From Chitinophagales bacterium (GTDB lineage: Bacteria; Bacteroidota; Bacteroidia; Chitinophagales; Chitinophagaceae), in the NCBI GenBank assembly GCA_026931905.1, contig JAIXLB010000099.1, positions 1 through 41,954 of the forward strand: a DNA stretch of 41,954 nt, given 5' to 3'. This document shows, piece by piece, positions 8,450-18,002 of the stretch. A program made the translations under genes and the position numbers. The notes under the pieces are model-generated. The model was not told the origin of the DNA. It saw only the letters and a list, made by a program, of their open reading frames with translations, and made no database searches. Every line of letters starts with the position of its first letter. The stretch's first letter is position 1.

Positions 8450-9499
8450 TTATATATCCATTGCTTTTAAAAAATCAGTAACCAAATAGCTTACTAATTT
8501 TCCTGTTGATGTGTCTGTTTTTCCATCATCCAATTTGGTAGCACCTTCGCAAATGTGTAAGTAGGCTGGTTTGCTTTGAGTTGTTGTATAATGTATGAAT
8601 TGCCTTGCATGATTAGCAGTTATTCCAACAGGTGTATAGGCACTGCTTAAAGTATTGTTGATACTGTCTAAATCTAATTCAATTCCAGTTAAAGAATCTT
8701 CAGTAAATTCTGTAGCGTATAAAACAGATTGGACAAAGTTTTTCTTTTCATGAATAAAAATGTCTTCGTAAGTAATACAATCAATAAATGGATTGTTTAC
8801 CATATCCATCCAAACATTTTGTTGAATATAATTTTCATGTAAACCTACGATACAGTATTTTTCTAAATAACCATCTTCTTCTGCATATCTAAAACCATTG
8901 CCACTATGCCTGCCTTCTATTGGTCTATAATCTGTATGAGCATCTAAATTTATGGCATTAATTTGTGCTAAAGGGATTACACCAGCTTTATACCAACCCT
9001 TAGCTGCACCTTTAATACAAGGGTAAGCATTGTTATGTCCACCACCAATTACAATAGGCATTTTATTATTTTGAGTAATAATATGCATTAATTGCTCTAC
9101 CTCTGTATCAATAGTGTTTACAGCTTTTCTATAAGCTTCAATTTTTTCATCTTCGTTTTCAATAGTATTTTCTATTACTGTTTTTAGTGAAGAAAAATCA
9201 AAATGCCCCAGTATTAATATTTCGGAACCATCTAAAAAATCGTTGCTTTGAATGTTTAAAAAAGTGTTTAAAAAAGATTGCCATAATGTATCGGCACCTC
9301 CAATACCATAATTTGCTTTTACACCAATATCTTCTGGAATGCCAAATAAAATATATTTTACTGAAGGTTGTTGTATGGCTTCTTCTATGTTTGATGCAGG
9401 AGCAATACATCGTATTCTTTCACCCAATTTGGTTTCAAATCTTCTTACTTTGGTAAGAGATAAAATGTGTTGCTTGGTATAAAAATTAAAATATCTCAT
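8450..9499 (-). CDS. arginase/agmatinase-family ureohydrolase (formimidoylglutamase-like)
   Basis: This 349-residue enzyme belongs to the Mn-dependent ureohydrolase superfamily (arginase, agmatinase, formimidoylglutamase). The metal-site pattern is complete: GGGHNN with His155, DAHTD with Asp186, His188 and Asp190, and ELDLD with Asp276 and Asp278. It carries an N-terminal extension of about 45 residues before the core. The overall form is closest to the formiminoglutamase-like Bacteroidota proteins, but no hutH/hutU/hutI genes are present, so the substrate (formimidoylglutamate, arginine or another guanidino compound) is open. A TATTTTTG box 28-35 bases upstream suggests its own promoter. 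It lies downstream of folB. Confidence 0.88.
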   Translation of the reverse strand: MRYFNFYTKQHILSLTKVRRFETKLGERIRCIAPASNIEEAIQQPSVKYILFGIPEDIGVKANYGIGGADTLWQSFLNTFLNIQSNDFLDGSEILILGHFDFSSLKTVIENTIENEDEKIEAYRKAVNTIDTEVEQLMHIITQNNKMPIVIGGGHNNAYPCIKGAAKGWYKAGVIPLAQINAINLDAHTDYRPIEGRHSGNGFRYAEEDGYLEKYCIVGLHENYIQQNVWMDMVNNPFIDCITYEDIFIHEKKNFVQSVLYATEFTEDSLTGIELDLDSINNTLSSAYTPVGITANHARQFIHYTTTQSKPAYLHICEGATKLDDGKTDTSTGKLVSYLVTDFLKAMDI

Positions 9500-9526
9500 A
9501 CAGTAAGTTTAATTGATTTGATAAAA

Positions 9527-9534
9527 CAAAAATA
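9527..9534 (-). promoter_or_regulatory. candidate -7 box TATTTTTG for the ureohydrolase gene
   Basis: The minus strand reads TATTTTTG, matching TAnnTTTG, 28 bases before the ATG at 9499. No clear -33 TTTG is seen. It suggests that the ureohydrolase gene can be transcribed separately from trxB-folB. Confidence 0.35.
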
Positions 9535-9570
9535 GTAAAGCAATAATACATTAAATTTTAAAGAAAAATT

Positions 9571-9927
9571 TTACATTCTTTTCATTTCAAAACACACTTC
9601 AACATTGCCTTGAAAAGACGTAATAGGAGGGTGCAGTTTTTTAATGCTTACTAAAATGTTATCAACTAAGGAAAAGTTTTTTAAAATAAGTTTACAAATA
9701 TCCTGGGCAACTGTTTCTAATAAAAGAGTTGGTTGCTTCATCCTTAAAGCAACCAACTCGTAAATTGCTGCATAGTTTATAGTTTCGTTAATAGAGGTAA
9801 TGGTTTCTTTTACTTCATATTGTAGAATAGTAATATTAACTTCAAATTCATTGCCTATTATTCTTTCTGCTTCATACAAACCATGGTAGGCATAAAACAA
9901 TAAATTGTTTAAACGAATACTAAGCAT
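9571..9927 (-). CDS. folB: dihydroneopterin aldolase
   Basis: This 118-residue enzyme converts 7,8-dihydroneopterin to 6-hydroxymethyl-7,8-dihydropterin and glycolaldehyde in folate synthesis. The length is typical of FolB. Visible family signatures are the N-terminal strand followed by FYAYHGLYEAER (residues 11-22), the conserved INYAAIYELV segment near residue 47, the LLETVAQDIC helix near 70, and SIKKLHPP with the conserved Lys near residue 94. It starts 10 bases after the stop of trxB on the same strand, so the two are very likely one transcript. It probably works as an octameric cytoplasmic enzyme, as known for the family. Confidence 0.92.
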   Translation of the reverse strand: MLSIRLNNLLFYAYHGLYEAERIIGNEFEVNITILQYEVKETITSINETINYAAIYELVALRMKQPTLLLETVAQDICKLILKNFSLVDNILVSIKKLHPPITSFQGNVEVCFEMKRM

Positions 9928-9937
9928 ACTTATTATT

Positions 9938-10879
9938 TTAATGACCTAAAGTGGCTAAATATCTTTCAGCATCTAAAGCAGCCATACAACCACTTCCAGC
10001 AGCAGTTACAGCTTGTCTGTATATTTTATCTTGTACATCGCCAGCAGCAAAAACGCCTTCTTTATTTGTTTTAGAACTTCCTGCAATGGTTTTTATATAG
10101 CCTGTTTCATCCATATCTAACCAGCCTTTAAAAATTTCACTATTAGGGTTATGTCCTATGGCTACAAAAAATCCACTTATAGCTATTTCAGTCGTTTCTC
10201 CTGTTTTATTATTTTTAATTATTACACCTTCTGTTTTGTTTTCACCTAAAATTTCAACAGTTTCACTGTTCCAATAAATTTTAATATTAGGTGTAGCTAC
10301 AACTCTGTCTTGCATTACTTTGCTTGCACGCATTTCTCCTTTTCTAACAATCATGTGAACAGTGCTGCAAATTTTACTTAAATAAATGGCTTCTTCTGCA
10401 GCAGTATCACCAGCACCAACAATAGCTACTTCTTTTCCTTTAAAGAAAAATCCATCGCATACTGCACAAGCACTAACACCAAAACCATTTAATCTTTGTT
10501 CACTTGGAATACCTAACCATTTTGCAGATGCACCAGTACAAATAATTACAGCATTTGTTTCAACCCATTTTTCTTCATCAATTTGTACTTTGTAAGGTTG
10601 TTTCTCAAAATCAACTTTAGTAGCAATGCCATAACGAATATCTGCACCCATTCTTGCTGCTTGTTTTTCAAAATCTATCATCATTTCAGGACCTAAAATC
10701 CCTTCTGGATAACCAGGGTAATTTTCAACATCTGTTGTATTGGTTAATTGTCCACCAGGTTGTATGCCTTGGTACAAAACAGGTTTCAAGCCTGCACGAG
10801 CAGTATAAATAGCTGCTGTATAACCTGCAGGTCCACTACCTATAATTAACACTTCTATTTTCTCAATTGTTTCGTTCAT
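9938..10879 (-). CDS. trxB: thioredoxin reductase
   Basis: This 313-residue FAD enzyme transfers electrons from NADPH to thioredoxin. The N-terminal FAD-binding motif is GSGPAG at residues 14-19, the redox-active pair is CAVC at 138-141, and the NADPH-binding motif is GAGDTA near 155-160. The C-terminal FAD-contact segment reads GVFAAGDVQD. Length and domain order match low-molecular-weight bacterial TrxB. folB follows after 10 bases. A TACATTTG box 22-29 bases upstream is a likely promoter. No thioredoxin gene is next to it. Confidence 0.97.
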   Translation of the reverse strand: MNETIEKIEVLIIGSGPAGYTAAIYTARAGLKPVLYQGIQPGGQLTNTTDVENYPGYPEGILGPEMMIDFEKQAARMGADIRYGIATKVDFEKQPYKVQIDEEKWVETNAVIICTGASAKWLGIPSEQRLNGFGVSACAVCDGFFFKGKEVAIVGAGDTAAEEAIYLSKICSTVHMIVRKGEMRASKVMQDRVVATPNIKIYWNSETVEILGENKTEGVIIKNNKTGETTEIAISGFFVAIGHNPNSEIFKGWLDMDETGYIKTIAGSSKTNKEGVFAAGDVQDKIYRQAVTAAGSGCMAALDAERYLATLGH

Positions 10880-10900
10880 AAAAATAAATTTCTATTCAGG

Positions 10901-10908
10901 CAAATGTA
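10901..10908 (-). promoter_or_regulatory. candidate -7 box TACATTTG for trxB-folB
   Basis: The minus strand reads TACATTTG (consensus TAnnTTTG), 22 bases before the trxB ATG. This distance suits a short leader. A convincing -33 TTTG at 18-20 bases spacing is not seen. Confidence 0.45.
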
Positions 10909-11037
10909 ACTAAGCAAACTAATTTTTTGAAAATGGTTTTAAGCAAAGTGAGTTTTATTTGTAAATATTTTTTGCACAAATAAAAAAAGTATCAACAAAA
11001 AAATATTTATTCTAAAGATAGTAATATCATAAAACTG

Positions 11038-11045
11038 TATTTTTG
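11038..11045 (+). promoter_or_regulatory. candidate -7 box TATTTTTG for the sdh operon
   Basis: The sequence TATTTTTG matches TAnnTTTG and lies 33 bases before the sdhC ATG in the spacer between the divergent trxB and sdhC genes. No clear -33 box is present, so this is a moderate call. Confidence 0.4.
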
Positions 11046-11077
11046 CAAAGATTTTTTTATAACCTCAACTTTACTGT

Positions 11078-11752
11078 ATGACCTGGAAACAAATGTTCAC
11101 ATCATCGGTAGGCAAGAAACTCATAATGGGCTTTACCGGTCTTTTTTTAATTCTTTTTTTAATAGTACACGTTAGCTTAAATGCCTTTATATGGGCAAAT
11201 GATGGTGGCGTAATGTTTAATCAAGGTGCTCATTTTATGGGTAGCACTGTAGTACCAAGAATTTTAGAAATAGGTTTATTTCTTGGTATTATTTTACACA
11301 TTGTACAAGGCTATATGTTAGAAAGTCAAAATAGAAAAGCCAGAGGTAAAGTAAAATATGCAGTTAGCTATGGTAATAAAGGGAGTAAATGGTATAGCAG
11401 AAGCATGGCTTTATTAGGAACAATTATTTTATTATTTCTTATAGTACATATATCTCATTTTTGGTTGCCCAATCGTTCTCATCAAGGGTTTTTATTAGGC
11501 GAAGAAATTAATTTATACCAAACCATGAAAGAAGTGTTTAGCAATATTTGGGTTGTATTGGTATATGTATTAAGTTGTATTTCTTTGGGCTATCACTTAG
11601 CACATGGATTTCAAAGTGCATTCAGAACTTTGGGAGTTCATAATAAGAAATATAATACAATGCTTACATCAATAGGTTATTGTTTTTCTATTGTTATTTC
11701 TTTGGCATTTGCATTAATGCCAATTAGTTTTTATTTAGGTTGGATTCAGTAA
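11078..11752 (+). CDS. sdhC: succinate dehydrogenase cytochrome b subunit
   Basis: This 224-residue membrane anchor of succinate:quinone oxidoreductase is the single five-helix cytochrome b type (B-type complex), so no separate SdhD is expected and none is present. Five hydrophobic segments are visible at roughly residues 15-38, 60-82, 110-130, 152-178 and 198-220. Histidines within or next to them that could hold haem are His31, His74, His124, His127, His173 and His176. The start is an ATG. sdhA follows after 103 bases, and an imperfect hairpin lies in that gap. It gives the complex its inner-membrane anchor and quinone site. Confidence 0.95.
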   Translation: MTWKQMFTSSVGKKLIMGFTGLFLILFLIVHVSLNAFIWANDGGVMFNQGAHFMGSTVVPRILEIGLFLGIILHIVQGYMLESQNRKARGKVKYAVSYGNKGSKWYSRSMALLGTIILLFLIVHISHFWLPNRSHQGFLLGEEINLYQTMKEVFSNIWVVLVYVLSCISLGYHLAHGFQSAFRTLGVHNKKYNTMLTSIGYCFSIVISLAFALMPISFYLGWIQ

Positions 11753-11762
11753 TAGAAAGCAA

Positions 11763-11791
11763 ATCATTTTCAAAATAATAATTGAAATGAT
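11763..11791 (+). other. intercistronic hairpin between sdhC and sdhA
   Basis: Seven base pairs (ATCATTT with AAATGAT), a one-base T bulge, and three more pairs (CAA with TTG) form an imperfect stem. GTTTTG follows. It could be a weak attenuator or an mRNA processing/stability element. It is unlikely to be a full terminator because sdhA and sdhB must be expressed with sdhC. Confidence 0.4.
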
Positions 11792-11855
11792 GTTTTGCTA
11801 AACTTGAAATTTTATTTTAAAAATAAGAATCATCAAACTACCAAATAGATAAAAT

Positions 11856-13835
11856 ATGTTAGATGCAAAAATTCCTTCAGGATCTTTAGAAAATAAATGG
11901 AAAGAATATAAAGGTCATTGTAAATTAGTAAACCCAGCTAATAAAAGAAAATTAGAAGTAATTGTTGTGGGTACAGGTTTAGCTGGAGCAAGTGCTGCTG
12001 CAACACTTGGAGAATTAGGTTATAAAGTAAAAGCATTTTGTTTTCAAGATAGTCCACGCCGTGCACATAGTATTGCAGCACAAGGTGGAATAAATGCTGC
12101 TAAAAATTATCAAAACGATGGCGATAGTGATTATCGTTTGTTTTATGATACCATAAAAGGGGGCGATTATAGATCAAGGGAAGCCAATGTATATCGTTTA
12201 GCAGAAGTTAGTGCCAATATCATAGACCAATGTGTAGCACAAGGTGTTCCTTTTGCTCGAGAATATGGTGGTTTATTAAGCAATAGAAGTTTTGGTGGGG
12301 TACAAGTACAAAGAACTTTTTATGCAGCAGGGCAAACAGGACAACAATTATTAATAGGAGCTTATCAAGCATTAGAACGCCAAATTTCTTTAGGTACTGT
12401 AACTATGTATAATAGGCATGAAATGCTTGAAGTAGTTACAGAAAATGGTAAAGCTATTGGAATAATAACAAGAGATTTAATTACAGGAAAATTAGATAGA
12501 CATTTCGGTAATGCCGTTTTATTATGTACTGGTGGTTATGGCAATGTGTTTTATCTTTCTACCAATGCAATGGGTAGTAATGTAACAGCAGCTTGGAAAG
12601 CTCACAAAGCTGGTGCATTTTTTGCCAATCCTTGTTATACTCAAATTCACCCAACCTGTATTCCTGTAAGTGGCGATCATCAAAGTAAATTAACATTGAT
12701 GTCTGAATCTTTAAGAAATGACGGAAGAATATGGGTGCCTAAAAAAAAAGGAGATACTCGTAAGCCAAACGAAATTCCTCATGAAGAAAGAGATTATTAT
12801 TTAGAAAGAAGATACCCTGCTTTTGGAAACCTTGTACCAAGAGATGTTGCCAGTAGAGCAGCAAAAGAAAGATGTGATGCAGGTTATGGCGTTGGCTCAA
12901 GCAAACAAGCAGTTTATTTAGATTATGCTTCAGCAATAGAGCGTTATGGTAAAATAGAAATTACCAAACATGGCAGAAACCCTGAAGAAGCAAGTAAGGA
13001 AGAAATTACAGTATTAGGAAAAGGAGTTGTAAAAGAAAAGTATGGCAACTTGTTTGATATGTACGAAAAAATTACAGGCGAAAATCCTTATGAAACACCC
13101 ATGAGAATTTATCCTGCTGTACACTATACAATGGGAGGTTTATGGGTTGATTATGAATTAATGACAACAGTGAAAGGCTTGTATTGCTTAGGAGAAGCCA
13201 ATTTTAGCGATCATGGTGCCAATAGGTTAGGAGCAAGTGCATTAATGCAAGGATTGGCAGATGGTTATTTTGTAATTCCTTACACAGTAGGTAATTATTT
13301 GGCAGATGAAATTTACAACAAACCTATTCCTACTTCACACGAAGCATTTGAAGCAGCAGAGAAAAAAGTAAATGACAGAATTAATACTTTAATGAACATT
13401 AAAGGAAAAACTTCTGTTGAAAAATTTCACAAACGCTTAGGTAAAATTATGTGGGATAAATGTGGTATGGCAAGAAACGAAAAAGGTTTACAAGAAGCTA
13501 TTGTAGAAATACAACAATTAAGAAAAGAGTTTTGGCAAGATGTAAGAATACCGGGGGAAATAAATGAATTTAATCCTGAATTAGATAAAGCAGGACGTGT
13601 TGCTGATTTTCTTGAGTTAGGAGAATTGATGTGTATAGATGCTTTAAATAGAAATGAAAGCTGTGGAGGACATTTTAGAGAAGAAAGTCAAACTGAAGAG
13701 GGAGAAGCTTTACGTCATGATGCAGAGTTTATGCATGTTGCAACATGGGAATTTAAAGGAGAAAGCAATTGGACAATGTATAAAGAGGCTTTGAATTATG
13801 AAGTTGTAAAGCCAACTCAAAGAAGTTATAAATAG
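11856..13835 (+). CDS. sdhA: succinate dehydrogenase flavoprotein subunit
   Basis: This 659-residue catalytic subunit oxidises succinate to fumarate in the citric acid cycle. The FAD-binding [11 protein letters not shown] lies at residues 39-49. His71 in [11 protein letters not shown] is the expected covalent flavin attachment site. The substrate-domain segment [13 protein letters not shown], the MGGLWVDYE segment and the C-terminal [17 protein letters not shown] segment are all intact. Length fits the long B-type SdhA of Bacteroidota. It lies third-to-last in the sdhC-sdhA-lipoprotein-sdhB order, with a 55-base gap to the lipoprotein gene. Cytoplasmic face of the inner membrane. Confidence 0.97.
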   Translation: MLDAKIPSGSLENKWKEYKGHCKLVNPANKRKLEVIVVGTGLAGASAAATLGELGYKVKAFCFQDSPRRAHSIAAQGGINAAKNYQNDGDSDYRLFYDTIKGGDYRSREANVYRLAEVSANIIDQCVAQGVPFAREYGGLLSNRSFGGVQVQRTFYAAGQTGQQLLIGAYQALERQISLGTVTMYNRHEMLEVVTENGKAIGIITRDLITGKLDRHFGNAVLLCTGGYGNVFYLSTNAMGSNVTAAWKAHKAGAFFANPCYTQIHPTCIPVSGDHQSKLTLMSESLRNDGRIWVPKKKGDTRKPNEIPHEERDYYLERRYPAFGNLVPRDVASRAAKERCDAGYGVGSSKQAVYLDYASAIERYGKIEITKHGRNPEEASKEEITVLGKGVVKEKYGNLFDMYEKITGENPYETPMRIYPAVHYTMGGLWVDYELMTTVKGLYCLGEANFSDHGANRLGASALMQGLADGYFVIPYTVGNYLADEIYNKPIPTSHEAFEAAEKKVNDRINTLMNIKGKTSVEKFHKRLGKIMWDKCGMARNEKGLQEAIVEIQQLRKEFWQDVRIPGEINEFNPELDKAGRVADFLELGELMCIDALNRNESCGGHFREESQTEEGEALRHDAEFMHVATWEFKGESNWTMYKEALNYEVVKPTQRSYK

Positions 13836-13890
13836 TAAGTACAGTATTGATTAACCTAAGAACTAATTCAATATTTTAAATAAAAAATAA

Positions 13891-14343
13891 ATGTTGAAAA
13901 GAAGTGTAAGTATAATGGGTATAATTTTTTTATTTGCTTGTAATAACTATACAACAATAAAGGAAAACTCCACTACACCAAAAGCAACATTTTTAGGTCT
14001 TTGGAATGTAAATTATATAACAGAAACAGATTTTGCTATTGAAGATGGCGACACACTCAAAGGTCCATTTGTAGATACTGTAAAAAATACAACCATCTAT
14101 TTTACAAAAGACAGTATTGTGTTTTCGCAAATAGATGCTGATACTTTAATAAGCAAGTACATTTATCAAAACATAAATAATTCTGTTTTAAAGGTAGTAA
14201 ATACAGCAACCAAAGATTCAATGAAAATATATATTCAGTATGTAGATTCATTGAAGCTACAATGCAAGAATGTAAGAAATGATGAAAGAAGAGGCAATAA
14301 ATATGAAGTACAATTAAATTGTAACAAAATTCTTAAAAATTAA
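13891..14343 (+). CDS. lipocalin-like lipoprotein inside the sdh operon
   Basis: This 150-residue protein starts with a lipoprotein signal peptide (Lys3-Arg4, hydrophobic residues 8-15, lipobox ending FAC with Cys17). The mature part begins with a GLWNV segment near residues 32-36, the G-x-W signature seen at the start of lipocalin-like barrels, followed by alternating beta strands (TTIYFTKDSIVF, SVLKVVN, SMKIYIQYVDSLKLQC). I infer a small lipid-anchored beta-barrel, in the outer or inner membrane. It lies between sdhA and sdhB in the same direction, 12 bases before sdhB, so it must be co-transcribed with the complex. A role in complex II assembly is possible but unsupported. It may simply be an insertion. 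Confidence 0.7.
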   Translation: MLKRSVSIMGIIFLFACNNYTTIKENSTTPKATFLGLWNVNYITETDFAIEDGDTLKGPFVDTVKNTTIYFTKDSIVFSQIDADTLISKYIYQNINNSVLKVVNTATKDSMKIYIQYVDSLKLQCKNVRNDERRGNKYEVQLNCNKILKN

Positions 14344-14355
14344 ACTTAAAATACT

Positions 14356-15117
14356 ATGGAGCATTACAACATGAATTTGAATTTAAAAGTATGGCGTCAA
14401 AAAAATTCAAAAACAAAAGGTGAGTTTAAGATGTATAGGGTAGAAAACATTTCTTCTGAAATGAGTTTTTTGGAAATGTTTGATGTACTAAATGAAAGAT
14501 TAATTGAAGAAGGTGATGATCCTATAGCTTTTGATCATGATTGTAGAGAAGGAATATGTGGTATGTGTTCCATGTATATTGATGGAAAGCCACATGGACC
14601 TTGGCAAGGCAACACAACTTGTCAATTACACATGAGGGCATTTAAAGATGGCGATACTATAGTTGTTGAACCTTGGCGAGCCAATTCATTTCCTGTAATA
14701 AAAGATTTAGTGGTAGATAGAACTGCATTTGACAGAATCATTCAAGCAGGAGGATATATTTCAGTAAATACAGGAAATGCTGTAGATGGAAATGCTTTAC
14801 CTATCAATAAAAATATGGCAGATGCTTCATTTGCTGCTGCAATGTGTATTGGTTGTGGAGCTTGTGTAGCAGCATGTAAAAATAGTAGTGCCATGTTGTT
14901 TTTATCAGCCAAAGTTTCGCATTTGGCATTATTACCTCAAGGAGAGCCAGAAAGAAAATCAAGAGTTTTGGATATGGTGGCACAAATGGATAAAGAGGGT
15001 TTTGGTTCTTGTACCAATACAGGTGCTTGTGAAGCAACTTGCCCTAAAGAAATTTCTATAAGCTACATAGCTAAATTAAACAATGAGTATTTATGTGCAG
15101 GTTTAACTACTGAATAA
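14356..15117 (+). CDS. sdhB: succinate dehydrogenase iron-sulfur subunit
   Basis: This 253-residue subunit carries electrons from SdhA flavin to the quinone. The [2Fe-2S] ligands are Cys63, Cys68, Cys71 and Cys89. The C-terminal ferredoxin-like clusters use CxxCxxCxxxC at Cys164, Cys167, Cys170 and Cys174, with Cys219, Cys225 and Cys229 followed by Pro. Start may be the ATG at 14356 or the in-frame ATG five codons later, and the sequence does not decide. It is the last gene of the operon, and a 12-bp stem-loop follows 27 bases after the stop. It is convergent with the outer-membrane receptor gene. Confidence 0.96.
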   Translation: MEHYNMNLNLKVWRQKNSKTKGEFKMYRVENISSEMSFLEMFDVLNERLIEEGDDPIAFDHDCREGICGMCSMYIDGKPHGPWQGNTTCQLHMRAFKDGDTIVVEPWRANSFPVIKDLVVDRTAFDRIIQAGGYISVNTGNAVDGNALPINKNMADASFAAAMCIGCGACVAACKNSSAMLFLSAKVSHLALLPQGEPERKSRVLDMVAQMDKEGFGSCTNTGACEATCPKEISISYIAKLNNEYLCAGLTTE

Positions 15118-15144
15118 AAAGTTGTAATCTGAATTTATTTTTTT

Positions 15145-15174
15145 AACCCTGCTTTGCATACACAAAGCAGGGTT
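15145..15174 (+). terminator. stem-loop at the end of the sdh operon
   Basis: A perfect 12-bp stem (AACCCTGCTTTG with CAAAGCAGGGTT) has a 6-base loop and is followed by TATTATTACTG. The tail is only moderately T-rich on the plus strand and A-rich on the minus strand. It therefore probably serves sdhB, not the convergent receptor gene. Confidence 0.75.
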
Positions 15175-15196
15175 TATTATTACTGTTTATTGAAAA

Positions 15197-17881
15197 TTAC
15201 ATTCCACCCATTCCTCCTCCCATTTCATTACCTCCTTCACCTTGATCTCCCTTATTACTTTTTCTCTTAAATAAAGAAGCATCAAATTTACCAAAGCGAT
15301 AAGAGAAATTAATTCTAAACACTTGAGGGTCTCTGTATCTATCTGTATTTTGAGTAAAGAATACAGCTTCTGTATAAGTTTTATCGTGAATATTGAAAAT
15401 GTTGTTCATACTAAATGTAAGTGAACCACTTTGTCCATTTTTCCAAGTCCAATCTTTTTTAATGGCAATATCCATATCAAAATATTTAGGCAATGTATAG
15501 CCTTGTGCTAAGGTTTGATTTCCTCCCCACATTCCACCACCTCTTCCTCCTCCACCACCTCCACGACCTCCTTGAGGTAACAATATTTTAGAACGTGCAT
15601 CGCCAGAAAACTGTATTGAGTAGCCTTTGCCTAATTTAAAATTATTATTCATTTTAGCATACCAACTTACTATAGAGTTATCAATGCTTTGACCAGGAAT
15701 ATTTGCATTAATTACAGCACTGTAAAGATTTAGGTTAAGCGTTAAATCCCACCATTTAGTAATGTTCATTTTATTGGTTAATTCAAGACCATAGGTATAA
15801 CTTGTGTTGGCATTGATATAGCTTGTATAAAATAAACTATCACTTGGAATAATGCCATTTTTTATATTTCTATTAATGTCTTTAAAAATGTAGCGTGTAA
15901 TTAAATTAGTGCTTTGTTTAAAATAAGCTGTTGCTAAAAAGTTTGCTCCTTTTGTATAACTGTTGTTGTAAGATAATTCGAAAGAGTTTGTAAACTCTGG
16001 TTGTAACCCAGGATTACCAACAGATGGGTTTTGAGGGTCTGTAAAATCATAAGTTGGGAGTAATTGATAAAACCCTGGTCTGTTTACTCGTCTTGAATAA
16101 TTTAATTGAATATCTTCTTTATCGCTTAATTTATAAGTAACAAATGCACTTGGGAATAAACTTATATCGTAATTTACCTTAAACGTACTGGAGTCAACAC
16201 CTCCAAGTGTCATTAATGTACCTGTATAATTAGAACTTTCTGCTCTAAACCCTAATTGAAAACTAAATTTTTTATATTTAAAACTATAAGTAGCATAAGC
16301 TGCATAAACTTGGTCATTAAATTTATACCTGCTACTTGCAGCATTACTTAATACAAATCCTGCACCACTTGTATTGTCATTTATATATTGTAAATTTTTT
16401 GTTCCAAAATCTCTTATAGCTGCTCTTACACCCAGTTCTAACTTAGTATTATCTGTAAGTTTATTTTCATAGTCTGATTGAATTGTAAAGAATTTATTGT
16501 AACCTTCTCCATCGCTTTTTTGTTGTAATAAAGGATATTTTTGAGTATGTGCATTATCAAAAACAGTAGTATTTATTTCTGATAAATTATTGCTGTTACT
16601 TGAGTTGTAGTTAATATCTGCAGAAATACTATGACCATTTTGAGCAAAATTGTGTTTGTAGCTTAATTGCCCACCAAAGTTTTTAAAATTAAAACCAGAT
16701 TTAGTATCTCTATTAGAAGTTGAAAATAAACTATTGGTTATACTGGTATCAACATTTTGGATAGCTTCATTATCAAATTTTCCTCTATTAAAATTTGTTG
16801 ACACTGAAATGGTATTTCTATTGTTTAAAAAATAATCTAAACCAACACGGAAGAAACCAAAAAAACCGTTCATGGTATTATCGCTATTAGAAAGCACAGA
16901 GTATGCTGGTGTACTTGGAGGTGTTGCAGAAAAATCAGTATTAGCGAAGTTGTTGCCTTTAGATTTTCTTTGATTAAAAGAAGCACTTCCAGAGAAATTT
17001 ATTTTCCCTTCACGATAATTAAAATCTATGCCTGTATTTAACCTTGCTCTTGAATCAATTCCTAATCTTAAGCCTCCGTTATAGCCTGTTCTTTTATTTT
17101 TTTTCAATACAATGTTTATTATACCTGCATTGCCACCACTTGCATCAAATTTTGCAGAAGGGTTTGTAATAATTTCAACCTTTTCAATAATATCAGCAGG
17201 TATTTGGTCAAGCGTTAAAGTAGTAGGTCTGCCATCAATAAAAATTTGAGGAGTAGCATTTCTTAATTGTACATTTCCATCAATATCTACCGAAAGCGAT
17301 GGAATAGTTTTCATAACTTCAGTAGCTGTTTGCCCTGTACTTACAATGTTTTTATCTACATTAAAAACTTTTCGGTCAATACCCATTTCAAACATTTGTT
17401 TTGTAGCAGTTACTGTAACATTTCCAAGGTCAGATGCATCTTCTTCTAATTTAATATTACCTAAATCAATGTCATAATTTGCTCCCATTCCTCCACCATC
17501 AGCACCCCCACCATTTTTCGAAGGCTTACTAAATTTTAAAGTTTTTTCGTAGGGTTTATATCCAATTACAGTTGCTTTTAGTTTATAGGATTGCATAATA
17601 TTTAGTTCTTCAAAACTAAAATTACCATTTGCAGGTGCAATCATCATTTTTACTACTACTTCGCTCATTTGTTTAGTTGCAGAGTCTAATACATTTGCTA
17701 CAAGCTGTACTGCAACAGCATCAATAGGTTTATTGGTTTTAGAATCAACAAATTTTCCATAGAAATGCCCAATATTTCCTCCCATTTGTCCTCCTTGTCT
17801 TCCTCCACTACCTGGTGTATATTGTGCTATGCTATTAAATTGCAATAATGCGAGAATGAAAACTAAATATATGTACCTCAT
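15197..17881 (-). CDS. outer-membrane beta-barrel receptor (TonB-dependent-receptor-like)
   Basis: This 894-residue protein has a signal peptide (cut near residue 19, after SIAQ). A carboxypeptidase-regulatory-like Ig domain covers about residues 38-140. A plug domain at about 155-260 carries the typical DGRPTTLTLDQIPADIIEKVEI segment, and a large C-terminal barrel runs to about 870. It matches the Bacteroidota receptor-like outer membrane beta-barrel class, related to TonB-dependent transporters. No TonB box is obvious. Gly-rich tracts occur at the mature N-terminus, before the plug (GGGADGGGMG), in a late extracellular loop (residues 769-787), and in a Gly/Met tail (about 881-894) placed after the last barrel strand. 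No SusD partner is adjacent. Substrate unknown. Confidence 0.88.
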   Translation of the reverse strand: MRYIYLVFILALLQFNSIAQYTPGSGGRQGGQMGGNIGHFYGKFVDSKTNKPIDAVAVQLVANVLDSATKQMSEVVVKMMIAPANGNFSFEELNIMQSYKLKATVIGYKPYEKTLKFSKPSKNGGGADGGGMGANYDIDLGNIKLEEDASDLGNVTVTATKQMFEMGIDRKVFNVDKNIVSTGQTATEVMKTIPSLSVDIDGNVQLRNATPQIFIDGRPTTLTLDQIPADIIEKVEIITNPSAKFDASGGNAGIINIVLKKNKRTGYNGGLRLGIDSRARLNTGIDFNYREGKINFSGSASFNQRKSKGNNFANTDFSATPPSTPAYSVLSNSDNTMNGFFGFFRVGLDYFLNNRNTISVSTNFNRGKFDNEAIQNVDTSITNSLFSTSNRDTKSGFNFKNFGGQLSYKHNFAQNGHSISADINYNSSNSNNLSEINTTVFDNAHTQKYPLLQQKSDGEGYNKFFTIQSDYENKLTDNTKLELGVRAAIRDFGTKNLQYINDNTSGAGFVLSNAASSRYKFNDQVYAAYATYSFKYKKFSFQLGFRAESSNYTGTLMTLGGVDSSTFKVNYDISLFPSAFVTYKLSDKEDIQLNYSRRVNRPGFYQLLPTYDFTDPQNPSVGNPGLQPEFTNSFELSYNNSYTKGANFLATAYFKQSTNLITRYIFKDINRNIKNGIIPSDSLFYTSYINANTSYTYGLELTNKMNITKWWDLTLNLNLYSAVINANIPGQSIDNSIVSWYAKMNNNFKLGKGYSIQFSGDARSKILLPQGGRGGGGGGRGGGMWGGNQTLAQGYTLPKYFDMDIAIKKDWTWKNGQSGSLTFSMNNIFNIHDKTYTEAVFFTQNTDRYRDPQVFRINFSYRFGKFDASLFKRKSNKGDQGEGGNEMGGGMGGM

Positions 17882-18002
17882 AAAATGTTTATTAAATTGT
17901 TTAATGATGCAAATTTGAATTTTAAAGTGGATGGTTTTATGTTATAAAGTATAAGTGGTAATTTATGTAATGTGAAAGGATGAAATATAATTTTTGAATT
18001 GG

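Noticed and set aside
9187..9456. Overlapping open frames on both strands inside the ureohydrolase gene
   Set aside because: They carry no motifs, have poor composition, and lie wholly within a gene with complete metal-binding motifs.
15520..15580. CCACCTCC-rich tract as a possible CRISPR or tandem DNA repeat
   Set aside because: It is simply the antisense of Gly codons in the receptor. There are no spacers and no regular repeat unit.
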